Source: Ramlibacter tataouinensis (GTDB lineage: Bacteria > Pseudomonadota > Gammaproteobacteria > Burkholderiales > Burkholderiaceae_C). Taken from it: a stretch of DNA of 64,000 nucleotides. Location: the NCBI RefSeq assembly GCF_001580455.1, contig NZ_CP010951.1:3187001-3251000 (forward strand), given 5' to 3'. The position numbers and the translations under genes are program-made. The first letter of the stretch is position 1; every line of letters begins with the position of its first letter. Positions 8,797 through 16,942 of the stretch are shown one piece after another. The notes below the pieces were generated by a model. The model did not search any database, was not told the origin of the DNA, and saw only the letters and a program-made list of their open reading frames with translations.

Positions 8797-9522
8797 TTAC
8801 CGATGCGTCCCGGCCACAAAGGCTTCTTCGCCTTCCGCTGCCTGCGCACGGGCAGGCGCTGGTGTACTGAGCCGCATCACGTCGGCGCTGAGCCGTGTGG
8901 CGATCAGCCGGGTGACTTCGAATGCGAACCTAGGGTTCTGGAAGTAAAGCTGCTTCAAGGACGGCTCGTCCATGCTCAGCAAGACGCAATTCGTGTTGCA
9001 GCGCACCGTCAGCGTCCTTTTTTGCTGCGGAGAGAAGAACGAGATCTCTCCAAAGATCTCGCCGACAGGCTGGATCTTGGCGATTTCGACCAGCTCGACT
9101 TCGCCTTCCACGAGGAGATAGATCTCGCCGGCCGGGTCCCCTTTGCTGAAAAGCGTCGTGCCTGCGGCGATGCGATGCTGCTTCATATACGGGCGCAGCC
9201 AGATGCCCGAGAGATCGCGGTCGCTCGCCGCCTTCTGGACCTTCACCGTCAGCCGCCGGATTTCCTGCAGGCGATAGGCGTTGAGCAGGATCAGGACCAC
9301 GAACAGAAGGACGGAAACGACGTTCGATGCCAGCAGCGCCGACGCACCCAGGCAGAAGTTGCTGGCAAGCGCGAGTGTCCGAAGGCGGATCATCGAGCGC
9401 ACGAAGGTCCCCGTGATCACCAGGCTGAGCCCGAAAAAGCTGAGGACGGCGATGCCGATCCCCTTCGGTGTGCCTAGGGAAGAAACCAGGGTGCCGGCCG
9501 CTTCTTTGAACAGGTCGATCAT
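8797..9522 (-). CDS. membrane protein with cyclic nucleotide-binding domain
   Basis: A 241-residue protein. Residues ~22-42 and ~50-82 form two or three membrane segments, a charged helix follows (QEIRRLTVKVQKAA), and residues ~110-215 are a cyclic nucleotide-binding domain. The phosphate-binding cassette reads FGEISFFSPQQKRTLTV, keeping Glu159 and Arg169, so ligand binding is plausible. There is no DNA-binding helix-turn-helix, so it is a membrane-tethered sensor rather than a CRP-type regulator. The layout resembles Popeye-domain proteins, though homology is not claimed. It is the first gene of a same-strand cluster with a lipoxygenase-like protein (143 bp away) and a cyclase, suggesting it reads the cyclase product. 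Confidence 0.8.
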   Translation of the reverse strand: MIDLFKEAAGTLVSSLGTPKGIGIAVLSFFGLSLVITGTFVRSMIRLRTLALASNFCLGASALLASNVVSVLLFVVLILLNAYRLQEIRRLTVKVQKAASDRDLSGIWLRPYMKQHRIAAGTTLFSKGDPAGEIYLLVEGEVELVEIAKIQPVGEIFGEISFFSPQQKRTLTVRCNTNCVLLSMDEPSLKQLYFQNPRFAFEVTRLIATRLSADVMRLSTPAPARAQAAEGEEAFVAGTHR

Positions 9523-9823
9523 GTCAGGAAGGTGAGTGAACCACCAGGTGAGGTCCCGCAGGGGCGTGGAATGGCACGCATGAGTCTCGCAGCCCTACCT
9601 CGGGATTGCAACTCTCGGGCTTGCTGCGCCGCGCAATGGCGAGGGCCGCGGGGCAATCGGGATTGGAGCGGGGCGTCGCGTGCCGGGCAGTCGCGCATCG
9701 GTTGAAGATGGATCGAAGGTGGCGGGGGGTGGCCGGGCGTTTTCGGCTCTCGCAGCTTTCGCGAGCTAGCTTCGCATAGCTCATGCATACTCGCCATTCA
9801 GATTTGACTCTAAGAAAGCATCC
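9523..9823. other. divergent intergenic region and composition boundary
   Basis: About 300 bp between the minus-strand sensor gene and the plus-strand degenerate-GGDEF gene, so it should carry promoters for both. I see no clear operator. Base composition changes here: genes to the left are moderately GC-rich with mixed third positions, while genes to the right have strongly GC-biased third positions. This may mark the edge of a transferred segment. Confidence 0.5.
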
Positions 9824-10987
9824 ATGTCCGGACGCCGCCGCCCCTCGCGGCCCGCGCTGGCGCTGGCCCGTCCAGTCGTCGCCACTGCGCAGGAGATCAC
9901 TTTTCGAACGCAGCGGCTCGAGCCGCGCCTTCTCGCGGGCCTTGCCGCCTTCGGCGTGTGGACGGCCATCGTTTTAGGCGCGGGCGAGTGGACGCCATGG
10001 GGCATCGCGGGCGCCACGGCAGCCATGGGTGTCTGGTGCCTGAAGTACCCTGCGGGCCGCGCCGGCGCCATGCTCCTGCGGGCTGCGCTGCTTCTGACCG
10101 GCGGTTTCTTCCTTGAATGCGAGGCTGTCGCGGCCGACCTGGCCGGCCCGTTTTTCCTCTGGCCGGTGATGGTGACCGCTGTGTATTCGCTGCTGCTGCC
10201 AAGCAGCACCGTGCCATGGCTGTGGACGCTTGCCGCACTGGAGTTTGTTGCGGTCCGGCTCGCCATTCCCACGGCCTTTGCCTGGCAAGCGGTGCTGGGA
10301 GAGGCGGCTGTGCTTGCGTCTTTCTGCTTCGTTTGCGGGGCCGCTGGTCGCGCCGCCGCGACTGTGGAGCAACAGGCCGAAGTCGTGAAACGCGATCGCC
10401 AGAGCCTGCTGTACAACGACACCGGTTTCTTTGCAAATGGCGGCGAGCTGTTCGACGAATGCCGCTGGCGCAAGCGCCCATTTGCCCTCGTGCTGCTGAA
10501 CAGCGCTGACCTGCGCGCGGCGGCCGAACTCGCCGGCCGCCGCGCAGCCACCCAGCTCTTCGAGCAGCTCGTGAAGAAGATCGCCGGAGCGACGCCGACC
10601 GGCGGCATCGCCGCCCGCACCGATTCGGTGGAATTTGCCATGGCGCTGCCGGGGCTCACGGCCGCCAAGGCCGCGGCCGTGATGCACCAGCAGTTCGGAC
10701 AGCCTTCGAAACTGGAGGTGACCCTCAAGGACAACCGCGTCACCGTGATGCTCGATTCGGTGGTCGGAGAGATTTCGCCCGAGGTCATGTCGCTGGAAGA
10801 TTTGTACGACCGCATGCGCGTTCGGCTCCGCCACCGCGCCAATGAAGCCGCCTCGTCCCAACCGGCCGAGCCCCCCAGCACCTTGCAGGGGCTGATCGAA
10901 CCCGACCCGCCCATGCCGCAGGACGCGCGACCGACGTTGCCAATGACCTACGGCGAGGCGCTGGCCGTCGCCGGCCGGAAGCCATAG
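9824..10987 (+). CDS. membrane protein with degenerate GGDEF domain
   Basis: A 387-residue protein. Residues ~35-180 contain about five membrane segments, followed by a short coiled region and a diguanylate-cyclase-like fold (~195-330). The domain keeps the start of a GGDEF fold (NDTGFFANGGELFDE, FALVLLNSADL). Where the GGDEF signature belongs it reads TDSVEF, so the catalytic Gly-Gly-Asp-Glu is lost and it is unlikely to make cyclic di-GMP. A regulatory or GTP-binding role is possible. The C-terminal ~60 residues are Pro-rich and unstructured. The Shine-Dalgarno is weak. It stands alone, divergent from the cyclic-nucleotide cluster. Confidence 0.7.
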   Translation: MSGRRRPSRPALALARPVVATAQEITFRTQRLEPRLLAGLAAFGVWTAIVLGAGEWTPWGIAGATAAMGVWCLKYPAGRAGAMLLRAALLLTGGFFLECEAVAADLAGPFFLWPVMVTAVYSLLLPSSTVPWLWTLAALEFVAVRLAIPTAFAWQAVLGEAAVLASFCFVCGAAGRAAATVEQQAEVVKRDRQSLLYNDTGFFANGGELFDECRWRKRPFALVLLNSADLRAAAELAGRRAATQLFEQLVKKIAGATPTGGIAARTDSVEFAMALPGLTAAKAAAVMHQQFGQPSKLEVTLKDNRVTVMLDSVVGEISPEVMSLEDLYDRMRVRLRHRANEAASSQPAEPPSTLQGLIEPDPPMPQDARPTLPMTYGEALAVAGRKP

Positions 10988-11056
10988 CTGCATGGGCAGG
11001 ATGCTGTCGAATACGGCCGCGCTCGCACTGGCAGGCGCGCGGCTGCCGGAGCCGGA

Positions 11057-11440
11057 CTATCTGGCCGGAAGCGGCGGGCGGTTCTTGCGATAGGAGTTCT
11101 TGACCGCGATCTGGCCGCCCCGGAAGGTGAACAGGTCGCATCCGTGGACCTCGACCCGGGAGCCGTCGGTTCGTGTGCCGGTGAACGTCCACTCGGACAC
11201 GCCGCGCTCGCCGGCAACGAAGTGACGTGCCGAGCGCCACTGCGCGTCGGGAAAGGCCGCCCAGACGTCGGAGAAAGCGGCCCGGACGGCGCCGCGGCCG
11301 ACGTAGCGCGTTCCGCAGGTGTCCGGGCCGGCAGAGGCTTCGAACGCGCAGTCCTCGGTCATGAAGCTCATGAGCGCTTCGACATCATGCCGATTCCAGG
11401 CGTCGGCGAACGCCTGCAGGTCTTCAACAGTCACGCCCAT
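11057..11440 (-). CDS. SnoaL-like / NTF2-fold protein
   Basis: A 127-residue protein of the SnoaL-like NTF2 superfamily: a curved beta-sheet pocket with N-terminal helices (VTVEDLQAFADAWNRHDVEAL, then DCAFEA). Such proteins act as small isomerases, hydrolases or binding proteins, and the substrate cannot be told from sequence. A longer frame begins ~100 bp upstream, but GGAGG lies 5 bases before this ATG and the family fold starts right here. It follows the Liv transporter operon on the same strand, about 100 bp after the binding-protein gene, so it may be a distal member. Confidence 0.75.
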   Translation of the reverse strand: MGVTVEDLQAFADAWNRHDVEALMSFMTEDCAFEASAGPDTCGTRYVGRGAVRAAFSDVWAAFPDAQWRSARHFVAGERGVSEWTFTGTRTDGSRVEVHGCDLFTFRGGQIAVKNSYRKNRPPLPAR

Positions 11441-11546
11441 ATCGGCCTCCGGTGAGGTGCGGAGCCCGATTGTTGCAGTGATCGCGAGGCGCGTGGCTTC
11501 CACCGCGCAGCAGCCTGGAGCGCCGGCGCCCCAGGCTGACAAGGTC

Positions 11547-12755
11547 CTAGGCCGCCCCGCCGCCCAGAACGTCGCCGAACAGCACCCACTTCTTGCCGTC
11601 CCACTTGGACAGCTGCGCCTGGTCGATCGGGCCGTGGTCGGTCGCCGAGGTGTTGACAGTGATGCCGGGCAGCAGCAGGCCCGACTTCCAGTCCTTCAGG
11701 CTCTCGGCCTGCTTCTTGATGTTGTCCCGGCTGAAGTTGCCGTTGCATTGCCTGAGCACCTGCGTCATGACCTGCGCCGTGATATAGCCATACACATTGC
11801 TGGCGTCGTTCACGTTGCCGTCGGGATAGAACTTGCCCATGAAACCGCGCCACTCCAGCATCGCCCGATCGTCCTTCCAGACGGGGTCGGATTCGTCCTT
11901 GTAGTACTGCACCGTGATGATGCCTTCGCTCTTTTCCAGGCCGGCGGGGATGAGCACGCTGCCCACCGAGGCGCCCACGTTGTTCACGATGTGCAGCGGC
12001 GGGCGCCAGCCGGAGTCGTACACGCGGCGGATCGCCTGCGCGCTGAACTTCGGCGTGCAGATGTTGAACATGGTGTCGGCGCCCGACGCCTTGAGCGTGA
12101 GGATCTGCGAATCCACCGTGGCGTCGGTCACCTCGTAGGTGGCCTTGGCGACGATCATCTTGGCCTTGTCGCCCTTGAGCACGTTCTCCAGGCCGGCGAG
12201 CACGTCCTTGCCGTAGTCGTCGTTCTGGTAGAGAACGGCGATCTTCGCGTTGGGGCGGTTCTTGAGGATGTACTTGGCGTAGATCTCGCCTTCGGTCTGG
12301 TAGGCGAGGTTGAAGCCGAAGGTCCACGGATAGTTCTTCGGGTCGTTCCACTTGGTCGCGCCCGTGGCCACGAACAGGTGCGGCACCTTCTTGGCGTTGA
12401 CGTACTTGTGGATAGCCGTGTTGCTGGGGGTGCCGAGCGTCTGGAACAGGGCGTCGACCTCGTCCTGCTCGACCAGCTTGCGCACCTGCTCCACGGTCTT
12501 GGGCGGACTGTAGCCGTCGTCCAGGGAGATCAGGTTGACCTTGGTCCCGTTGATGCCGCCCTCGTCGTTGATTTTCTTGAAGTAGGCCTGGTGCAGCTTG
12601 CCGATCGTGCCGTAGGCCGACGCCGGGCCGCTGTAAGGCATGGTCTGCCCGAGCTTGATCTCCTTCTTGCCCTGCGCACGGGCGCTGCCGATGAAGAAGG
12701 GCCCGGTGAGCGCTGCCGCGCCGATCACGAGCGTCTTGCGTCGATTCGTGTTCAT
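11547..12755 (-). CDS. ABC transporter substrate-binding protein, Liv type
   Basis: A 402-residue periplasmic binding protein of the branched-chain amino acid (HAAT) class. Residues 1-28 are an export signal with a twin-arginine-like NRRKTLVIGA and a cleavage site at SARAQ. The mature protein begins with the family's typical IKLGQTMPYSGPASAYG segment and keeps the two-lobed Peripla_BP_6 pattern throughout. The ligand is probably a hydrophobic or aromatic amino acid or related acid; sequence does not settle it. Its ATG overlaps the livM stop as ATGA, so it is cotranslated with the permease. It is the last of five transporter genes. Confidence 0.92.
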   Translation of the reverse strand: MNTNRRKTLVIGAAALTGPFFIGSARAQGKKEIKLGQTMPYSGPASAYGTIGKLHQAYFKKINDEGGINGTKVNLISLDDGYSPPKTVEQVRKLVEQDEVDALFQTLGTPSNTAIHKYVNAKKVPHLFVATGATKWNDPKNYPWTFGFNLAYQTEGEIYAKYILKNRPNAKIAVLYQNDDYGKDVLAGLENVLKGDKAKMIVAKATYEVTDATVDSQILTLKASGADTMFNICTPKFSAQAIRRVYDSGWRPPLHIVNNVGASVGSVLIPAGLEKSEGIITVQYYKDESDPVWKDDRAMLEWRGFMGKFYPDGNVNDASNVYGYITAQVMTQVLRQCNGNFSRDNIKKQAESLKDWKSGLLLPGITVNTSATDHGPIDQAQLSKWDGKKWVLFGDVLGGGAA

Positions 12756-13795
12756 CCTGCTTCCTTTCCACTGATAGGCAGTTGCACATCGTCGCGCGCT
12801 GCTGGTGCAGCCGGTGCGACAACCCGATTCCCCGCTTTGCCCGCGAAGCGCGCCCGGGCCCTGCGCAGCAGGCCGGCCACGCCCGAAGGCATGAGGTACA
12901 TGATGGCGATGAGGATCACGCCGTAGATGGCCCAGGGCGCAGCCTTGGAGATATGGTCGGCGACGTTGGGCACGAACTGGATGAACAGCGCTCCGTAGAA
13001 CGCGCCGGAGATCGAGGCGAGCCCGCCCACCACGACGCCCACCAGCAGCGACAGCGACAGGAACACGTTGAACGAATCGGGCGAGGCGAACTGCACACCG
13101 ATGGCCGCCAGCGCGCCGGCGATGCCGGTGTAGAGCGCGGAAACGCCGAAGGTCAGCGATTTGTAGATCGCGGTGTTGATGCCCATGGTCTCGGCGGCGA
13201 TCGGGTGGTCGCGGATCGCCACCAGCGCCCGGCCCACGCGGCCGCGCAGGATGTTCCAGGCGGCGACGAACAGCACCACCACCCAGAACAGGGTGAAGAA
13301 GTACAGCCACTGGTCCTGGTTGAGCGGCAGGCCCGCGGGCGGCTCGGGCTTGAGGATGACCACGCCCATGGAGCCGCCCGTCCAGTGCTCGATGCCCTTG
13401 TACTTGAGGATCTGCGGCATGGCGACGCCGAGAGCGAAGGTGGCGAGCGCCAGGTACAGACCCTCCAGCCGCAGCGCCGGCAGGCCGAACAGGAATCCCG
13501 CCAGCAGGCACACCAGGCCGGCCACCGGAATGGTCGCCCAGTACGGCCAATTCGCCTTGTCCATCAGGATGGCGGCGGTGTAGGCGCCGATGGCGAAGAA
13601 GGCGCCGTGCCCCAGCGAGATCTGCCCGTTGTAGCCGGTCAGCATGTTCAGCCCCAGCAGCGCAATCGCATAGCTCAGCGCCATCGTGAGCTGGAACACC
13701 TGGTAGTTGCTCAGGACGAAGGGCAGGATGCAGGCAAGCGCGGCCAGCAAGAGCATGCCGCCGATCTGCGTGGGGGTCAGGGTGGGCTTGACCAT
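12752..13795 (-). CDS. livM: branched-chain amino acid ABC permease LivM
   Basis: A 347-residue inner-membrane permease with about ten hydrophobic segments and the family signature region LTGYNGQISLGHGAFFAIGAY. The charged loop RGRVGRALVAIRDHPIAAETMG is the cytoplasmic coupling loop that contacts the ATPases. It pairs with LivH to form the channel. The C-terminal ~35 residues are an Arg/Ala-rich tail. The start has AGGGA a few bases upstream and lies 10 bp after livH. Confidence 0.93.
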   Translation of the reverse strand: MVKPTLTPTQIGGMLLLAALACILPFVLSNYQVFQLTMALSYAIALLGLNMLTGYNGQISLGHGAFFAIGAYTAAILMDKANWPYWATIPVAGLVCLLAGFLFGLPALRLEGLYLALATFALGVAMPQILKYKGIEHWTGGSMGVVILKPEPPAGLPLNQDQWLYFFTLFWVVVLFVAAWNILRGRVGRALVAIRDHPIAAETMGINTAIYKSLTFGVSALYTGIAGALAAIGVQFASPDSFNVFLSLSLLVGVVVGGLASISGAFYGALFIQFVPNVADHISKAAPWAIYGVILIAIMYLMPSGVAGLLRRARARFAGKAGNRVVAPAAPAARDDVQLPISGKEAG

Positions 13796-13805
13796 CTAGG
13801 CGTCC

Positions 13806-14675
13806 CTATACCCGGGCGACGTGCGGGCGGCCGAACAGGCCCGACGGGTTGAGCACCAGCACCGCCACGATGATGACGAGTGCGAACGAGAGCTTCAGTT
13901 CGGTGCCGAGGTACATGCCGATCACGTTCTCGACCATGCCGACCAGGAAGCCGCCGACGACGGCGCCCCAAGGATTGTCGATACCGCCGAGCAGCGCGCC
14001 GGCGAAGGCGTAGAGCAGGATGCCGCCCATCATGTTCGGCTCGAGGTAGACGATGGGCGCGACCATCATGCCGGCGATCGCGCCGATCGCGGCCGCCAGG
14101 CCCCAGCCCAGCGCCAGCATCCAGCCGACGCGCACGCCCACCAGCCGGCTCGACTCCGGGTTCTGCGCCGCTGCGCGCATCGCCAGCCCCAGCGGGGTGA
14201 AGCGGAAGAAGGCGAACACCAGGGCGAGCACGACCAGCGTGACACACATCGATCCGAGCTCGTGGGCGCCGATGTAGGTGTTGTCGAAAAGCGGCTTGTC
14301 CGGGAAGGGGCTCGGGAACGGCTTGATCGTGTAGGTGTAGATCCAGCCCGCGATGCTGTTGAAGATGACCAGCAGGCCGATGAAGACGATGACCACCGAG
14401 AGCACCGGCGCGTTCTCGACGGGGCGGATGATCACGCGCTCGATCAGCACGCCGCCGATGAAGGCAATGACGATGGTGAGGAAGAACGCCACCCAGTAGG
14501 GCAGTCCCGCCTGGATCAGCGCCCAGCAGATGTAGGTGGCGAACATCGCGATCTCGCCCTGCGCGAAGTTCACCAGGTGGGTGGCCTGGTAGATCATCAC
14601 CAGCGCCAGCGCCACGCTGGCGTAGATGCCGCCCGTCGCGAGGCCGGAGAGGATCTGGTGGAAGAGCAGGTCCAT
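13806..14675 (-). CDS. livH: branched-chain amino acid ABC permease LivH
   Basis: A 289-residue integral membrane permease with about eight segments. The N-terminus (LSGLATGGIYASVALALVMIY) and VNFAQGEIAMFATYI are characteristic of LivH. The coupling loop is TPLGLAMRAAAQNPESSRLVG. It forms the translocation pore with LivM and is energised by LivF and LivG. GAGG precedes the ATG by about 8 bases. It lies 10 bp after livF in the same operon. Confidence 0.93.
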   Translation of the reverse strand: MDLLFHQILSGLATGGIYASVALALVMIYQATHLVNFAQGEIAMFATYICWALIQAGLPYWVAFFLTIVIAFIGGVLIERVIIRPVENAPVLSVVIVFIGLLVIFNSIAGWIYTYTIKPFPSPFPDKPLFDNTYIGAHELGSMCVTLVVLALVFAFFRFTPLGLAMRAAAQNPESSRLVGVRVGWMLALGWGLAAAIGAIAGMMVAPIVYLEPNMMGGILLYAFAGALLGGIDNPWGAVVGGFLVGMVENVIGMYLGTELKLSFALVIIVAVLVLNPSGLFGRPHVARV

Positions 14676-14685
14676 TCTTTGTGCC

Positions 14686-15402
14686 TCAGTAGCCCAGGTA
14701 CGAGCGGCGTACGCCCTCGTCGTTGCGGATCGACTCGGCCGAGCCCGCGATCACGACGCGCCCCGTCTCGAGCAGGTAGGCCTGGTCGGCCAGTTGCAGC
14801 GCCATCGATGCGTTCTGCTCGACCAGCAGCATGCTGGTGCCCTCGGCCTGGTTGATCTCGCCGAGGATGTCGAACAGCTCGCGCACGATCCGCGGCGCCA
14901 GGCCGAAGGACGGCTCGTCCAGCAGCAGCAGCTTGGGACGCAGCATCAGCGCGCGCGAGATGGCCAGCATCTGCTGCTCGCCGCCCGACAGCAGTCCGGC
15001 CTGCTGCTTGCGGCGCTCGCGCAGGCGCGGGAAATGGGTGTACATGCGCTCGAAGTCGGCCTGCACCTGGTCCTTGTCGCGCCGCGTGTACGCGCCCATG
15101 CGCAGGTTCTCTTCCACCGTCAAATGCACGAAGGTGCCGCGGCCGTCGGGCACGTGCGCCACGCCGCGGCGCACGATCTCTTCGGTGGCCTTGCCGTCGA
15201 TGCGTTCGCCGCCGAGCAGCACTTCCCCCTGCACGCGGATCATTCCGCAGACCGCGCGCAGGGTGGTCGTCTTGCCCGCGCCGTTGGCGCCGAGGACGGT
15301 GGTGATGCCGCGCGGCTTGACGTCGAAGTCGATCCCGTGGAGCACCCGCGTCGCGCCGTACTGCGCCTGCAGCTTGCGCACCTGCAGGATGGGGGCCGTC
15401 AT
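14686..15402 (-). CDS. livF: branched-chain amino acid ABC ATPase LivF
   Basis: A 238-residue ATPase subunit. Walker A is GANGAGKTT, the signature motif is LSGGEQQ, and Walker B is LLLLDEPSFGLAP, followed by a switch His region. The C-terminus SYLGY is typical of LivF. The start MTAPILQV overlaps the livG stop by four bases (ATGA), so I chose it over the much longer upstream frame. It works with LivG as the nucleotide-binding pair of the transporter. Confidence 0.93.
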   Translation of the reverse strand: MTAPILQVRKLQAQYGATRVLHGIDFDVKPRGITTVLGANGAGKTTTLRAVCGMIRVQGEVLLGGERIDGKATEEIVRRGVAHVPDGRGTFVHLTVEENLRMGAYTRRDKDQVQADFERMYTHFPRLRERRKQQAGLLSGGEQQMLAISRALMLRPKLLLLDEPSFGLAPRIVRELFDILGEINQAEGTSMLLVEQNASMALQLADQAYLLETGRVVIAGSAESIRNDEGVRRSYLGY

Positions 15403-16169
15403 TTCTCCTCCCCGAGGTAGGCGCGGATGACGTTGGGGTCGCCCTGCACTTCGGCCGGCGTGCCGTCGGCGATCTTGCGGCCGAAGTCCAGCACCACGAC
15501 CTGGTCCGACACGCGCATGACGAGGTTCATGTGGTGCTCGACCAGCAGGATGGTGAGCTTCAGTTCCTGCTGGATGCGCCGCAGCAGGTGCCGCAGCGCG
15601 TCCACCTCCTCGTGGTTCAGGCCGGCGGCCGGCTCGTCGAGCAGCAGCAGCTTCGGCCGGGACAGCAGCGCGCGCGCCAGCTCGACGCGCTTTTGCGTGC
15701 CGAAGGGCAGGTCCGACACCGGCCGGTGGGCGACATCCTGCAACCCGAGCAGGGCGATCGCATCGGCCGCGCGCCCGCGCAGCTCGCGCTCCTCGCGGCG
15801 CACCCAGGGCAGGCGCAGGGCATTCGACAGGAAGCCGCTGCGCGTGTTGCAGTGCCCGCCGATCATCACGTTGTCCTGCACGCTCATCGTGCGGAACAGC
15901 GCCAGGTTCTGGAAGGTGCGGCCGATGCCCAGCGCGGCGATCTTGTGCGCCGCGAAGCCGGACAGTGGCCGGCCCTCGAAATGGATGAAGCCGTCGCTGA
16001 ACGAATAGAGGCGCGACAGGCAATTGAAGAGCGTGGTCTTGCCCGCGCCGTTCGGCCCGATGAGGCCGGCGATGGTGCCGGGCTGGACCGCGAAGGACAC
16101 GCGATCGAGTGCCGTGATGCCGCCGAAGCGGACCGTGACGTCAGAGACTTCGAGCAGCGCTGCCGACAT
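15399..16169 (-). CDS. livG: branched-chain amino acid ABC ATPase LivG
   Basis: A 256-residue ATPase. Walker A is GPNGAGKTT and Walker B is LLLLDEPAAGLNHEE. The usual LSGG signature is altered to DLPFGTQKR, which is normal for this subfamily. The ATG at MSAALLEV is preferred over a TTG two codons upstream. It is the first gene of the livG-livF-livH-livM-binding-protein operon. About 150 bp upstream are free for a promoter, but I see no specific operator. Confidence 0.93.
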   Translation of the reverse strand: MSAALLEVSDVTVRFGGITALDRVSFAVQPGTIAGLIGPNGAGKTTLFNCLSRLYSFSDGFIHFEGRPLSGFAAHKIAALGIGRTFQNLALFRTMSVQDNVMIGGHCNTRSGFLSNALRLPWVRREERELRGRAADAIALLGLQDVAHRPVSDLPFGTQKRVELARALLSRPKLLLLDEPAAGLNHEEVDALRHLLRRIQQELKLTILLVEHHMNLVMRVSDQVVVLDFGRKIADGTPAEVQGDPNVIRAYLGEEK

Positions 16170-16324
16170 GCACAACTTTATGTGACGCGCGCGGCGCTCG
16201 CACCAAGAGTGGAAACCCTTCCCGGTGCGCCGGTGGCCGGCCGGGCCACCTCTTCCTTATCGGCTGCGTGTCACGTCGGTGACATTGAGGCGGCTGAAAA
16301 GGAGGAGACGGTGACCTCGGGACA

Positions 16325-16942
16325 CTAGGTCACGCGCTTGGCCTGCAGCTTGCGCACCGCCGCCACCAGGGCGGGGTCCGCCGGGCCCAGCTTGCCGCTG
16401 CGGGCAGTGATGCGGCCCTGGCGATCGAGCAGGTCGATGGCGCTGGAGTGGTTGTACTCGCCGTTGGCGAGCTGACGGTACTGGATGCCGAGCACGGCCG
16501 CCACCTTGCGGGTGGTGGCGTCGTCGGCCCGGGCCAGCACCCATTGGCCATTGCAGCCGTGCGCCTGCGCGGTCTTCTTCAGCACCGCCGGCGAATCGTG
16601 CGCGGGGTCGACGCTGACCATCAGCACGCGCAGCTGCGCGCGCTCGGCAGCCGGCAGCGCGCGCAAGGTGGCGTGCACCGTCTCGAAGATCATGGGACAC
16701 ACCATGTCGCACGAGCTATAGAACATGGTGGCAAGCACCGGCACGCCCTGCAGCGAGGACAAGGCGAAGGGACGTCCGTCCTGGTCCTCCAGGGTGGCTT
16801 CCAGCTGGTACACCGAATCGCCGGGCGGGGGCGCCGGCGCGGCCAGGGGAGGGTGGGCCGCCGTGTGGGCCAGCACGGGCATCGCACCGAGCGCGGCCAG
16901 GGACAGCAGGGCGTCGCGACGACGCAGTTGAATCAGGCTCAT
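16325..16942 (-). CDS. SCO1/SenC family protein
   Basis: A 205-residue thioredoxin-fold protein with an N-terminal hydrophobic export segment. It keeps the copper ligands of the family: C78 and C82 in SSCDMVCP and a distal His165 in YNHSSAI. SCO proteins deliver copper to, or reduce the copper site of, periplasmic and membrane copper enzymes, classically cytochrome oxidase. Here it overlaps the FGE-like gene by four bases and follows nirK, so a role in loading the copper nitrite reductase is a reasonable inference. Confidence 0.85.
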   Translation of the reverse strand: MSLIQLRRRDALLSLAALGAMPVLAHTAAHPPLAAPAPPPGDSVYQLEATLEDQDGRPFALSSLQGVPVLATMFYSSCDMVCPMIFETVHATLRALPAAERAQLRVLMVSVDPAHDSPAVLKKTAQAHGCNGQWVLARADDATTRKVAAVLGIQYRQLANGEYNHSSAIDLLDRQGRITARSGKLGPADPALVAAVRKLQAKRVT

